The notes beneath the pieces were generated by a model. That model searched no databases. It saw only the letters and a program-made list of their open reading frames with translations, and was not told the DNA's origin. The translations under genes were made by a program, and so were the position numbers. From the NCBI RefSeq assembly GCF_024170405.1, contig NZ_JALJYC010000015.1, forward strand, positions 1 to 64,000: a stretch of DNA of 64,000 nucleotides, in the 5' to 3' direction. This stretch comes from Neisseria perflava (GTDB taxonomy: Bacteria; Pseudomonadota; Gammaproteobacteria; Burkholderiales; Neisseriaceae). Position 1 is the stretch's first letter, and every line of letters begins with the position of its first letter. Shown here piece by piece: positions 8,568 through 16,003 of the stretch.

Positions 8568-8921
8568 TTATCGGGTAGTGACCGGAAAGCTGCCCAAACC
8601 ATTACTGCCCTTTTCACGGCGGTTTTTATTGCGGGGCGCTTGCGAAGATTTTTTACGGCGCTTTTTGTTTTCGGATTTGGCTCTTTCCTGCTCCCGAGCC
8701 AGTTTCGCTTGGGCGGTTTTCAGTTTATATACGCCGCCGGGATAGCTGTCGACACCCGGCAAGCGCTCATTTTTGCAAACCGGTGTCGGTTCGGAAGTAT
8801 AGGTTTTTTGGCCGGACGGCGAAACGCAGGTATAAACAGGATTGGCGCAGGCAAGCCCGCCCAATCCCAATAGAACGGCGGCCGAGGCCAAAGAAATCCC
8901 TGTTTTCAAGGTAAAAGACAT
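8568..8921 (-). CDS. DUF4124-like secreted small basic protein
   Basis: A 117-residue product with an N-terminal signal peptide (cleavage likely after LACA, near residue 26), then a DUF4124-like module (VYTCVSPSGQKTYTSEP and a second Cys in PVCKNE). The C-terminal half is strongly basic (KKRRKKSS, NKNRREK). It is the upstream gene of a two-gene pair with the paralogue at 8001-8561. The tail might bind nucleic acid or an acidic envelope polymer, but this is only inference from charge. Confidence 0.7.
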   Translation of the reverse strand: MSFTLKTGISLASAAVLLGLGGLACANPVYTCVSPSGQKTYTSEPTPVCKNERLPGVDSYPGGVYKLKTAQAKLAREQERAKSENKKRRKKSSQAPRNKNRREKGSNGLGSFPVTTR

Positions 8922-8993
8922 TTTATTTTCCGTAATTAGTGCCGGCCATTCAGATGGCCTTGAGCTATTATTATCCGGAAGAAAAATGACCTG

Positions 8994-10910
8994 TCAGGCA
9001 AACTCTGCCTCTACTGCCGCCAAGACTTGCTCCAACTCTTCCTGCCACAGCAGCCAATTTTCTTCCAACTCGTTTAATTTTACTTTAGTTTCTGTCAGTT
9101 GGGCGAGGGTTTGCTGCAATTTGGCTTTGTTGTCATCCGAATAAGCGTCTTCTTGTGCCCAAAATGCTTCACAGGCCGTCTGAATCTCGTTTAAAGCAGC
9201 AATTTCTTTTTCCGCCTTGTCAATTTTCTGTTGCAACGGTTTGCTGCGTTTGGCTTTTTCCTGACGGATTTGCGCTTCAATGCGTTTGGTGTCTTTACGG
9301 CTTTGGCTCTGCGCGGAAGCGGCAGGTGCGACGGCGGCATTGTCCTGCGCCAAACGCCATTGGCAGTAATCGTTCAAATCGCCGTCAAACGGCTGCAATT
9401 TGCCCTTATCAATCAGCAAAAAGCTGTCGGTGGTGGCTTCCAGCAGGCTGCGGTCGTGCGATACCACAATCAATGCGCCTTGAAAGCTCTGCAAAGCCAC
9501 GGTCAGCGCGTGGCGCATGTCCAAATCCAAATGGTTGGTCGGTTCATCTAAGAGCAGCAGGTTGGGTTTCTGCCACACAATCATCGCCAGCGCCAAGCGT
9601 GCTTTTTCGCCGCCGCTAAAGGGCTCGATTTTTTGCAAGGCCATATCGCCGACAAAATTGAAGCCGCCGAGGAAATTGCGGATGTCTTGTTCGCGCACTT
9701 GCGGCGAGAGCTGCTGGATGTGCCATATCGGGCTTTGGTCGCTGCGCAGGGTATCGAGCTGGTGTTGCGCAAAATAACCGATATTGAGCTTGTCGGACTT
9801 GACGATTTGCCCTGCCAGCAAATCCAGTTCGCCCGCCAAAGCTTTGATAAAAGTAGATTTACCGCTGCCGTTGACCCCCAATAAACCATACCGCGCACCG
9901 CTTTCCAACGACAGGCTCAGGCCGTGCAAAACAATGTGTTCGCCGTAGCCCAAATCGGCCTGATCCAATTTCAGCAAGGGATTGGGCAGGTGGGCGGGTT
10001 GCTCGAATTCAAATGAAAATTCGCTGTCCAGATGGGCGGGGGCGATACGCTCCAACTTCGCCAGCGCCTTCATGCGGCTCTGCGCTTGAGTGGCTTTGGT
10101 GGCTTTGGCTTTGAATCGGTCGATAAACGACTGCAAATGCTTGATTTGCGTCTGCTGCTTGACATAGGCCGCTTGCTGCTGCGCCAAGCGCTGGGCGCGT
10201 TCGGTTTGGTAGAAATCGTAATTGCCGCCGTATTGGGTGAGCTTTTGCTGGGACAATTCAATGGTTTGCGTGGTGGTGGCATTCAGAAAATCGCGGTCGT
10301 GCGAAATGATGATTTGCGTACAGGGCAGATTAGCCAAATGATTTTCCAGCCACAATACCGTTTCCAAATCCAAGTGGTTGGTCGGTTCGTCCAAAAGCAG
10401 TAAATCTGCGCGGCACATCAGCGCCTGCGCCAGATTCAGACGCATGCGCCAGCCGCCGGAAAAAGACTTGACCGGACGGGCATGCTCTTCCTGCAAAAAT
10501 CCCAAACCGCTCAATAACTTGGCCGCACGCGCCGGAGCGGTATAGGCGTCGATTTCGTCCAGCTTGGCATGGTATTCGGCCTGCTTCATGCCGTCGTTTT
10601 GCGCTTCGGCTTCCTGCAAGGCCGTCTGAAAAGCCTGCAATTCTTGGTCGCCCTGCAATACATAATCCAAGGCGCTGACATCCAATGCGGGCGTTTCCTG
10701 CGATACCGCTGCCAAACGCCAGTTTTTCGGAATCAGAATATCGCCGCCGTCCTGTGTGATTTCTCCTTTAATCAGCGCAAACAGGCTGGATTTGCCCGTA
10801 CCGTTTTTACCGATTAAGCCGACGCGCTGCCCGGGATTGATGGTGGCTGAGGCTTTGTCCAGCAATACTTTCAAGCCGCGTTGCAGGGTCAGGTTTTTCA
10901 ATTCAATCAT
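8994..10910 (-). CDS. yheS: ABC-F family ATPase, YheS-like
   Basis: ABC-F proteins have two ATPase domains and no membrane part, and act on ribosomes. The 638-residue product is close to E. coli YheS (about 637) in length and along its whole sequence. It has two Walker A motifs (GKNGTGKSS near residue 35, GVNGSGKST near 345), two SGGE/SGGW signatures, two Walker B LLLLDEPTNHLDL motifs, the linker typical of the family (QSFIDRFKAKATKA) and a C-terminal coiled coil (about 550-638). The gene lies between its own divergent region and the amylosucrase terminator. Confidence 0.92.
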   Translation of the reverse strand: MIELKNLTLQRGLKVLLDKASATINPGQRVGLIGKNGTGKSSLFALIKGEITQDGGDILIPKNWRLAAVSQETPALDVSALDYVLQGDQELQAFQTALQEAEAQNDGMKQAEYHAKLDEIDAYTAPARAAKLLSGLGFLQEEHARPVKSFSGGWRMRLNLAQALMCRADLLLLDEPTNHLDLETVLWLENHLANLPCTQIIISHDRDFLNATTTQTIELSQQKLTQYGGNYDFYQTERAQRLAQQQAAYVKQQTQIKHLQSFIDRFKAKATKATQAQSRMKALAKLERIAPAHLDSEFSFEFEQPAHLPNPLLKLDQADLGYGEHIVLHGLSLSLESGARYGLLGVNGSGKSTFIKALAGELDLLAGQIVKSDKLNIGYFAQHQLDTLRSDQSPIWHIQQLSPQVREQDIRNFLGGFNFVGDMALQKIEPFSGGEKARLALAMIVWQKPNLLLLDEPTNHLDLDMRHALTVALQSFQGALIVVSHDRSLLEATTDSFLLIDKGKLQPFDGDLNDYCQWRLAQDNAAVAPAASAQSQSRKDTKRIEAQIRQEKAKRSKPLQQKIDKAEKEIAALNEIQTACEAFWAQEDAYSDDNKAKLQQTLAQLTETKVKLNELEENWLLWQEELEQVLAAVEAEFA

Positions 10911-10965
10911 GGGAGAAACTCGGTACGGTGCAAAAGGCGGTATTTTACCTGATTTTGATACAAAA

Positions 10966-11001
10966 AGGCCGTCTGAAACCGGTTTCGGTTTCAGACGGCC
11001 T
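10966..11001 (-). terminator. DUS-pair terminator after amylosucrase gene
   Basis: AGGCCGTCTGAAACC and its perfect complement around a 6-base loop. Read leftward it ends in GGCCTTTTTG. It lies 25 bp past the amylosucrase stop. Confidence 0.85.
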
Positions 11002-11026
11002 CTTACATCCTACTCAATCAGGTTAA

Positions 11027-12937
11027 TCAGGCGATTTCCAACCACAACACTTGATACGGTTGCAATTCCAAATCTTCATTCAATTTCACGGTTTTGCCGC
11101 TAATCAAATCTTTGGCCTGCACCGGCATGGCTTGCAGGGTATCCGCAGTAATGGTTTGCGGGAATTCGCTGAAATTGCCGAATGCCAGCAAAGCATTGTT
11201 GCGGATGTAGCCGACGATGTGTTTGTTGTTGGTATTGAAGGTTACCAAACGGCCGCCGTCAAAACGCTCATTGGTTTTGCGCACTTGAATCATATGGCGC
11301 AAACCTTGGTAGATTTGACCGGCGGTAGTGGTCAAATCGTTGCGCTGCGCATACAGCTCGGCATCGTATTTCGGACGGTGCGCCCAGCGGCTGTCGTCGC
11401 TCTTATTGCTGTCTTTGTACCAGTCCTCATCGTTCAACGTGCCGACTTCGTCGCCCAGATAAATCAGCGGCAGGCCGCCGGTACTCAGGGCAATGCTGTA
11501 CAGCAGTTTGATGCGGTCAACGCCGAAGGGATCGTTGTGACCTAAGCCAACCAAGGCCGCCGCCGTACCGCACACGCGGCAGTCGCCGGTGTTCGGGTTG
11601 TATTGGAACGGTACGCCGTTGGCGAAGCTGCCGTCAAACTGGTTCACAAAGAAACGGTTGAGGAATTGGCGGTGGTTGTAGCCGTGGATACCGAAATAAC
11701 CGGCATCTTCGTCGGCAAACGTCCAGCCGATGTCGTCATGACTGCGCACGTAATTTACCCAAGCGGTATGCTCCGGCAGGTTGTGGCGGTAGGTCAGCGC
11801 CTGATTGAGCAGGTTGACTTCGCGGGTCGCCAGCGTGTTCCACAACAAGGCCATCTGCAAGGGGTTGTAACCCATCTGGCATTCGTCTTGATGGATGTAT
11901 TGCACCACCTCGTCCGGATGGACAATGGCTTCGGATTTGAAGAACACAGCCGGAGACGCAATGCGCATTACCGCATTAAACGCGCGAATCAAAGCGTGCG
12001 CCTGCGGCAGGCTCTCACAGGTCGTGCCCATCTGTTTCCAAATAAAGGCCACCGCGTCCATGCGCAGAATGTCCACGCCCAAATTGGCGAGGAACATCAT
12101 TTCGCCCGCCATGGCGTTGAATACCCACGGGTTGCTGTAATTCAAGTCCCATTGGAAGGAATTGAAGGTCGTCCATACCCAACGGCCGTCTTCCAACTGG
12201 GAGAAACCGCCCGGATGTTGGTCAGGGAAGATTTCGCGCAGGGTGCGGTCGTATTGGTCGGGCATCCAGCGGTCGGGGAAGATGTAGTAGAAATTGTCGT
12301 ATTCGGGATTACCCGCAGCGCATTCCACCGCCCATTTGTGCTCATTGGAAGTATGGTTGAAGATGAAATCCACCACGGCGGAAATACCGGCTTCATGCAG
12401 CGCGGCAATCACATCCTGCAAATCGTCAATCGTACCCAAGGCCGGATTCACATCACGGTAGCTGCTCACGGCATAACCGCCGTCGCTCTTACCTTCCGGA
12501 CATTTGAAGAGCGGCATTAAGTGCAGATAAGTCAGACCCAATTCTTGGAAATACGGAATTTTGGCTTTCAAACCCTGCAAATCGCCGGCAAACAAATCCA
12601 CATAGCAGACACCGCCGACTTGTTTGTTGGACAAAATCCAATCGGGATCGGCTTCGCGCTCGGCATCGGTTTTTTTCAAGGCTTTATCACGTTTGGCGTA
12701 GCTTGCCCAAGAATTGGCAATCAACTGCTCCAACATCGGCAAAACGGCTTCGTTGCTGCCGTACACATTATCCAATTCATACATCAATTTGGGAAAATGC
12801 GTTTCCAAGCGTTCGCTAAATTTCTGCCAATCTTCCGATTTTTCAATGTTTTCACGCTCCTTAGGCGTAAATGACGCCAGTGTATGCTCTTTTAAATGAT
12901 GCAGGGTCAGATCGACCTGTTGCGTTTGCGTCAACAT
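11027..12937 (-). CDS. ams: amylosucrase (GH13)
   Basis: Amylosucrase makes an alpha-1,4-glucan from sucrose and releases fructose. At 636 residues it has exactly the length of the Neisseria polysaccharea enzyme and is near-identical over long stretches. Catalytic residues are in place: nucleophile Asp-294 (LRMDAVAF), acid/base Glu-336 (FFKSEAIV) and Asp-401 (VRSHDDIGW), equal to 286, 328 and 393 of the reference mature numbering. The GH13 regions (VVDFIFNHTS; the C-terminal GGLPLIYLGDE) are intact. No classical signal peptide is seen, as in the reference. It is monocistronic, with a 500-bp upstream region holding a hairpin and an FNR-type palindrome. Confidence 0.96.
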   Translation of the reverse strand: MLTQTQQVDLTLHHLKEHTLASFTPKERENIEKSEDWQKFSERLETHFPKLMYELDNVYGSNEAVLPMLEQLIANSWASYAKRDKALKKTDAEREADPDWILSNKQVGGVCYVDLFAGDLQGLKAKIPYFQELGLTYLHLMPLFKCPEGKSDGGYAVSSYRDVNPALGTIDDLQDVIAALHEAGISAVVDFIFNHTSNEHKWAVECAAGNPEYDNFYYIFPDRWMPDQYDRTLREIFPDQHPGGFSQLEDGRWVWTTFNSFQWDLNYSNPWVFNAMAGEMMFLANLGVDILRMDAVAFIWKQMGTTCESLPQAHALIRAFNAVMRIASPAVFFKSEAIVHPDEVVQYIHQDECQMGYNPLQMALLWNTLATREVNLLNQALTYRHNLPEHTAWVNYVRSHDDIGWTFADEDAGYFGIHGYNHRQFLNRFFVNQFDGSFANGVPFQYNPNTGDCRVCGTAAALVGLGHNDPFGVDRIKLLYSIALSTGGLPLIYLGDEVGTLNDEDWYKDSNKSDDSRWAHRPKYDAELYAQRNDLTTTAGQIYQGLRHMIQVRKTNERFDGGRLVTFNTNNKHIVGYIRNNALLAFGNFSEFPQTITADTLQAMPVQAKDLISGKTVKLNEDLELQPYQVLWLEIA

Positions 12938-13002
12938 AATACTTACTCCGATTTTTTATTTAGGTGAGGTAATTTTATTGAGTTTTCGTCTGATTGGCAG
13001 AC

Positions 13003-13031
13003 CATCCGCAAGGCGGAACGCCTACCGGATG
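13003..13031 (-). promoter_or_regulatory. two-tier hairpin upstream of amylosucrase gene
   Basis: CATCCG and AGGCG pair with CGCCT and CGGATG around a GAA triloop, with a CA/AC internal mismatch. It starts 65 bp before the amylosucrase ATG and would lie in the 5' untranslated leader if transcription begins upstream of it. It could be a regulatory RNA fold or an operator; no known riboswitch is recognised. Confidence 0.4.
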
Positions 13032-13360
13032 TTAGCGATTATCATACTGGAAGAAAGGTTTTGTGCATAGTACGGCCGCAGCGGTTTTCTACTGATTATC
13101 AGACAGTTGCAAACCCCAACCAAACCTTGGCCGCGAATGCCTATTGTGCAAACAGCCAAATCAATTTTCATCACAACGCGCCCTTTTCCCATCACATACC
13201 GGCATTAAATATTGCGAACTGATTTATTTAACGCATAAATATGCCGCAAAGCGTAAATTGATTTTGTAAATCATAATAACAAAGTTAACGGAAACCTTGA
13301 TTCGGCTTGGCTGCACAAGCCTGGTTGCCCGGTTTTGGGGCGTAAAGAAATGTAGTTTGT

Positions 13361-13374
13361 TTGATAAACATCAA
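13361..13374. promoter_or_regulatory. perfect FNR-type palindrome
   Basis: TTGATAAACATCAA matches the FNR consensus TTGAT-N4-ATCAA at all ten specified positions. It sits about 420 bp before the amylosucrase start and 66 bp beyond the end of the fhuF-like gene, and no protein gene on the + strand follows it closely. No well-placed -10 box at the usual 41.5-bp distance is obvious on either strand. The rest of the 12938-13440 gap is A+T-rich and shows no gene. Confidence 0.5.
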
Positions 13375-13440
13375 AAGAGAAACGTCCTATTTAAAATGCA
13401 AATTACATAAAAGCAACAACATGGTACGACTTCACCCAAA

Positions 13441-14169
13441 TCATATTTTTTCAGACGGCATACAGCCACACTTCTTGCGCGTTTTCGGGCAACCGGCGCA
13501 ATAATCCGCGTCTTTACGCCGAAAATGCTGGCAGCAGCCGACCATTTCCACCAGAAATTCCTGCGCGTCGTTTTGCCACATCAAGCGGCCGTTGCAGCGC
13601 AGCGCCAAAGCCTGCTGCCATTGCGCCGCCAAATCTTCGGTTTGCACACGCCCGAGCAAGCCCACGCGGTGCGCGGCGGCCAAGGCTTTTAACACGCTGT
13701 CGCCCAAGAAATACAGCGCCAGCTTTTCCGAAAGCGGGTAATGCACCTGAATCAGGTGCAATTCGCGCAACGCCCATGTTTTCAAATGTGAGGCCGTCTG
13801 AAAAACAATTTTTTCAGACGGCCTCACAACCACAGGCTGTTCCGCCAAAGTAAAACTTTCGGTAAACACTTCCCCCATGCGGTGCTGAAAACCGCTGAAA
13901 TCCAAACAGACCTGCTTCACCGAGGCCGCCCAAACGCCGACAAACACCGGCTACCACAGCCACAGCTGCCATGTTCGGCAAGCCCAATACACCGCGCCGG
14001 CTTCCGGATAAGCCGCAGACAGGCGCGTGAATATGCCTGCCATCTGCGCAGGTGCGTCCGATGAAAAATCATTTTCAGACAGCCTTACCCGCCCCGCCAG
14101 CGCGGGCAATCTTTGAGCGCAAAAGTCCAGAATATCCTGTAAAGAATCAGTATGCATGTGCGCCGTCAT
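13441..14169 (-). pseudogene. FhuF-like siderophore iron reductase, amber-interrupted
   Basis: FhuF-type proteins reduce siderophore-bound ferric iron in the cytoplasm with a 2Fe-2S cluster. One frame spans 242 codons, but codon 73 is TAG (13951-13953), between ACRTWQLWLW and PVFVGVW. Both halves are otherwise intact and in the same frame. The C-terminus carries the cluster ligands: a Cys-Cys pair followed by CAGC (CCQHFRRKDADYCAGC, with further Cys after it). The last codons (MPSEKI) come from an AT-DUS. A DUS hairpin also lies inside the frame. The gene is divergent from fhuCDB, with a Fur-like site between. A sequencing error is possible; otherwise it is a recently broken gene. Confidence 0.75.
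13788..13827. repeat. DUS hairpin inside the fhuF-like frame
   Basis: GTGAGGCCGTCTGAAAA and its complement form a perfect hairpin within coding sequence, translated as part of VVVRPSEKIVFQTASH. It has terminator-type topology, which elsewhere in the window is found only at gene ends or between genes. Confidence 0.8.
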
Positions 14170-14196
14170 GATATAATCGCGCGTTTCTCTTTATCT

Positions 14197-14217
14197 TAGA
14201 ATAAGAATTATTATAGT
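14197..14217. promoter_or_regulatory. putative Fur box between fhuF-like gene and fhuC
   Basis: An A+T-rich stretch with the perfect inverted repeat AATAA-gaa-TTATT (14200-14212) resembles a Fur operator. It lies between two divergent iron-uptake genes, where Fur control is expected. TATAAT (14172-14177) just to the left could be a -10 box for rightward transcription. Confidence 0.5.
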
Positions 14218-14291
14218 TTATAAACAGGTGCAACGGCCAAACAATTCCGCCGCCGCGCCTGTTACCCACCATATCAAAAGGCCGTCTGAAC

Positions 14292-15056
14292 GTGTTTCAA
14301 ATCCAAAATGCCAGCTATGCCGTGCCCGAGCGCACGCTGCTCTCCGACATCAACCTGAGCTTCGATACCAATAAAGTCTACGGCTTAATCGGTCACAACG
14401 GTTCAGGCAAATCCACCCTGCTCAAACTCCTGACGCGGCAATACGCCTTGGCGGGCGGGCAGATTCTGCTCGACGGCAAGAATATTCAGGATTATTCCAC
14501 CCGCGAATACGCCAAACAGGTGGCCTACCTGCCGCAGCAGCTGCCCGCCGCTACCGCCCTCACCGCGCGCGAACTCGTCACCATGGGGCGCTACGCTTGG
14601 AGCGGCCTCTTGGGGCGCACCAATCAGGCCGACCGCGACGCGATTGCCGAGGCATTCAAGCTCACGCATACCGAAAAATTCGCCGATCAAGTGGTCGATA
14701 CCCTATCCGGCGGTGAGCGTTCGCGCATTTGGATTGCCATGTGTCTGGCGCAGCAAAGCCGTTATCTTTTGTTGGACGAGCCGCTGGCACCTTTGGACAT
14801 CGCCCACCAAATCGATGTGATGGCGCTGATTCGCAGCCTGTCGCGCAGCCTCGGCATGGGCATTATCATCGTGATTCACGACATCAATCTGGCGGCGCAA
14901 TACTGCGACGAATTGGTCGCGCTCAAGCAAGGCCGTCTGCTGAAAACCGGCGTGCCGTCTGAAATCATGACCGCCGAGGTGTTGAAAGACATTTACAACG
15001 TCGATATGAACATCATCACCCACCCCGACAACGGCCGCCCCGTTGCCCTGCCGTGA
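14292..15056 (+). CDS. fhuC: ferric-siderophore ABC transporter ATP-binding protein
   Basis: FhuC/FecE-type ATPase driving import of ferric siderophores. The 254-residue protein has Walker A GHNGSGKST (about 36-44), signature LSGGERSRIWIA, Walker B YLLLDEPLAPLD and the switch His in VIHDINLAAQYCDE. It starts with GTG at 14292, directly after an AG-DUS (14279-14290), and no ordinary Shine-Dalgarno sequence is visible. No better ATG exists that keeps the first strand of the fold. The stop overlaps the fhuD region, so fhuCDB form one operon, probably controlled by Fur through the site at 14197-14217. Confidence 0.88.
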   Translation: MFQIQNASYAVPERTLLSDINLSFDTNKVYGLIGHNGSGKSTLLKLLTRQYALAGGQILLDGKNIQDYSTREYAKQVAYLPQQLPAATALTARELVTMGRYAWSGLLGRTNQADRDAIAEAFKLTHTEKFADQVVDTLSGGERSRIWIAMCLAQQSRYLLLDEPLAPLDIAHQIDVMALIRSLSRSLGMGIIIVIHDINLAAQYCDELVALKQGRLLKTGVPSEIMTAEVLKDIYNVDMNIITHPDNGRPVALP

Positions 15057-15064
15057 GGTCTGCC

Positions 15065-16003
15065 ATGCACACGATATTGACCTTCTCCCGACTGCGCGGC
15101 GCGTTTTCAGCGTGCGCAGCCTGCCCGTGGTACGGCCTGAAAGCCGCTTTGCTGCTGATTTTGACCTTATTCTTATCCGCGCCAGCCGCCTCAGCCAAAC
15201 CGCGTATCACCACTTCCGACTGGACCATCGCCGAAACCCTGACCGCGATGGGACATACCCCCGTCAGCGTGGCCGACCGCCGTTCTTACGATGTGTGGGT
15301 CAACTACCCGCCGCTGCCCAAAAGCGTGAAAGAAGCCGGTTTGCGCTTCCAGCCGAATTTGGAACGGCTGTACCAAATCAAGCCCGACTTTTTCGTGCAA
15401 TCCAATTTTTACACCGCCGCCAAACCGCAGTTTGAAAAAGTCGCGCCGGTCTATGAATTGAGTTTCGGTACCGACAGCGGCATCAACTACACCCACACCG
15501 TCAACACCACCCGCGCCTTGGGCAAACTCATTGGCGACTCTGCCGCCGCCGAAAAACTGATTCGCGACACCGACGCCCTCCTTGCCCGCGAAAAAACCGC
15601 CTTGTCCCGATACACCAAGCGGCCGCTGGCGGTGGTGCAGTTTTCAGACGGCCGCAACCTACGCATTTACGGCAAAACCTCCATGTTTCAAGTGGTTTTA
15701 GACAAACTCGGCTTTAAAAACGCTTGGACGGGCAACAGCAACGCTTGGGGTTTTGAAAACATTACTCTGGTCGATTTGGCCAAACTGCCGCCGGATACGC
15801 TGATGATTATCGTCAAACCGCACCCGCAAAACACCCGTGCCACCTTAAACAACAGCACGCTGTGGCAGCGCCTGCCGTACAGCAAACCCGCCAACCGCCG
15901 CGTACTCGACGCTTCATGGACTTACGGCGCACTGCCCTCCATGCAGCATTTTGCCTTGCAGCTGGCGGCCAGACTGCCGTCTGAAAAGGAGGCCGCATGG
16001 TAA
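15065..16003 (+). CDS. fhuD: periplasmic siderophore-binding protein
   Basis: FhuD-type (PF01497) solute-binding protein that delivers ferric hydroxamate to FhuB in the periplasm. The product has 312 residues: a signal peptide (hydrophobic LKAALLLILTLFLSAPAASA, about 24-43, cleaved near SAKP), then RITTSDWTIAETLTAMG, the start of the first lobe, and YQIKPDFFVQS. A lipobox is absent, so it is soluble rather than a lipoprotein. I chose the ATG at 15065, preceded by TGAGGT, over a GTG at 15053 that overlaps the fhuC stop. The 3' end overlaps fhuB by 7 bp, and a DUS forms part of the coding sequence there. Confidence 0.85.
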   Translation: MHTILTFSRLRGAFSACAACPWYGLKAALLLILTLFLSAPAASAKPRITTSDWTIAETLTAMGHTPVSVADRRSYDVWVNYPPLPKSVKEAGLRFQPNLERLYQIKPDFFVQSNFYTAAKPQFEKVAPVYELSFGTDSGINYTHTVNTTRALGKLIGDSAAAEKLIRDTDALLAREKTALSRYTKRPLAVVQFSDGRNLRIYGKTSMFQVVLDKLGFKNAWTGNSNAWGFENITLVDLAKLPPDTLMIIVKPHPQNTRATLNNSTLWQRLPYSKPANRRVLDASWTYGALPSMQHFALQLAARLPSEKEAAW

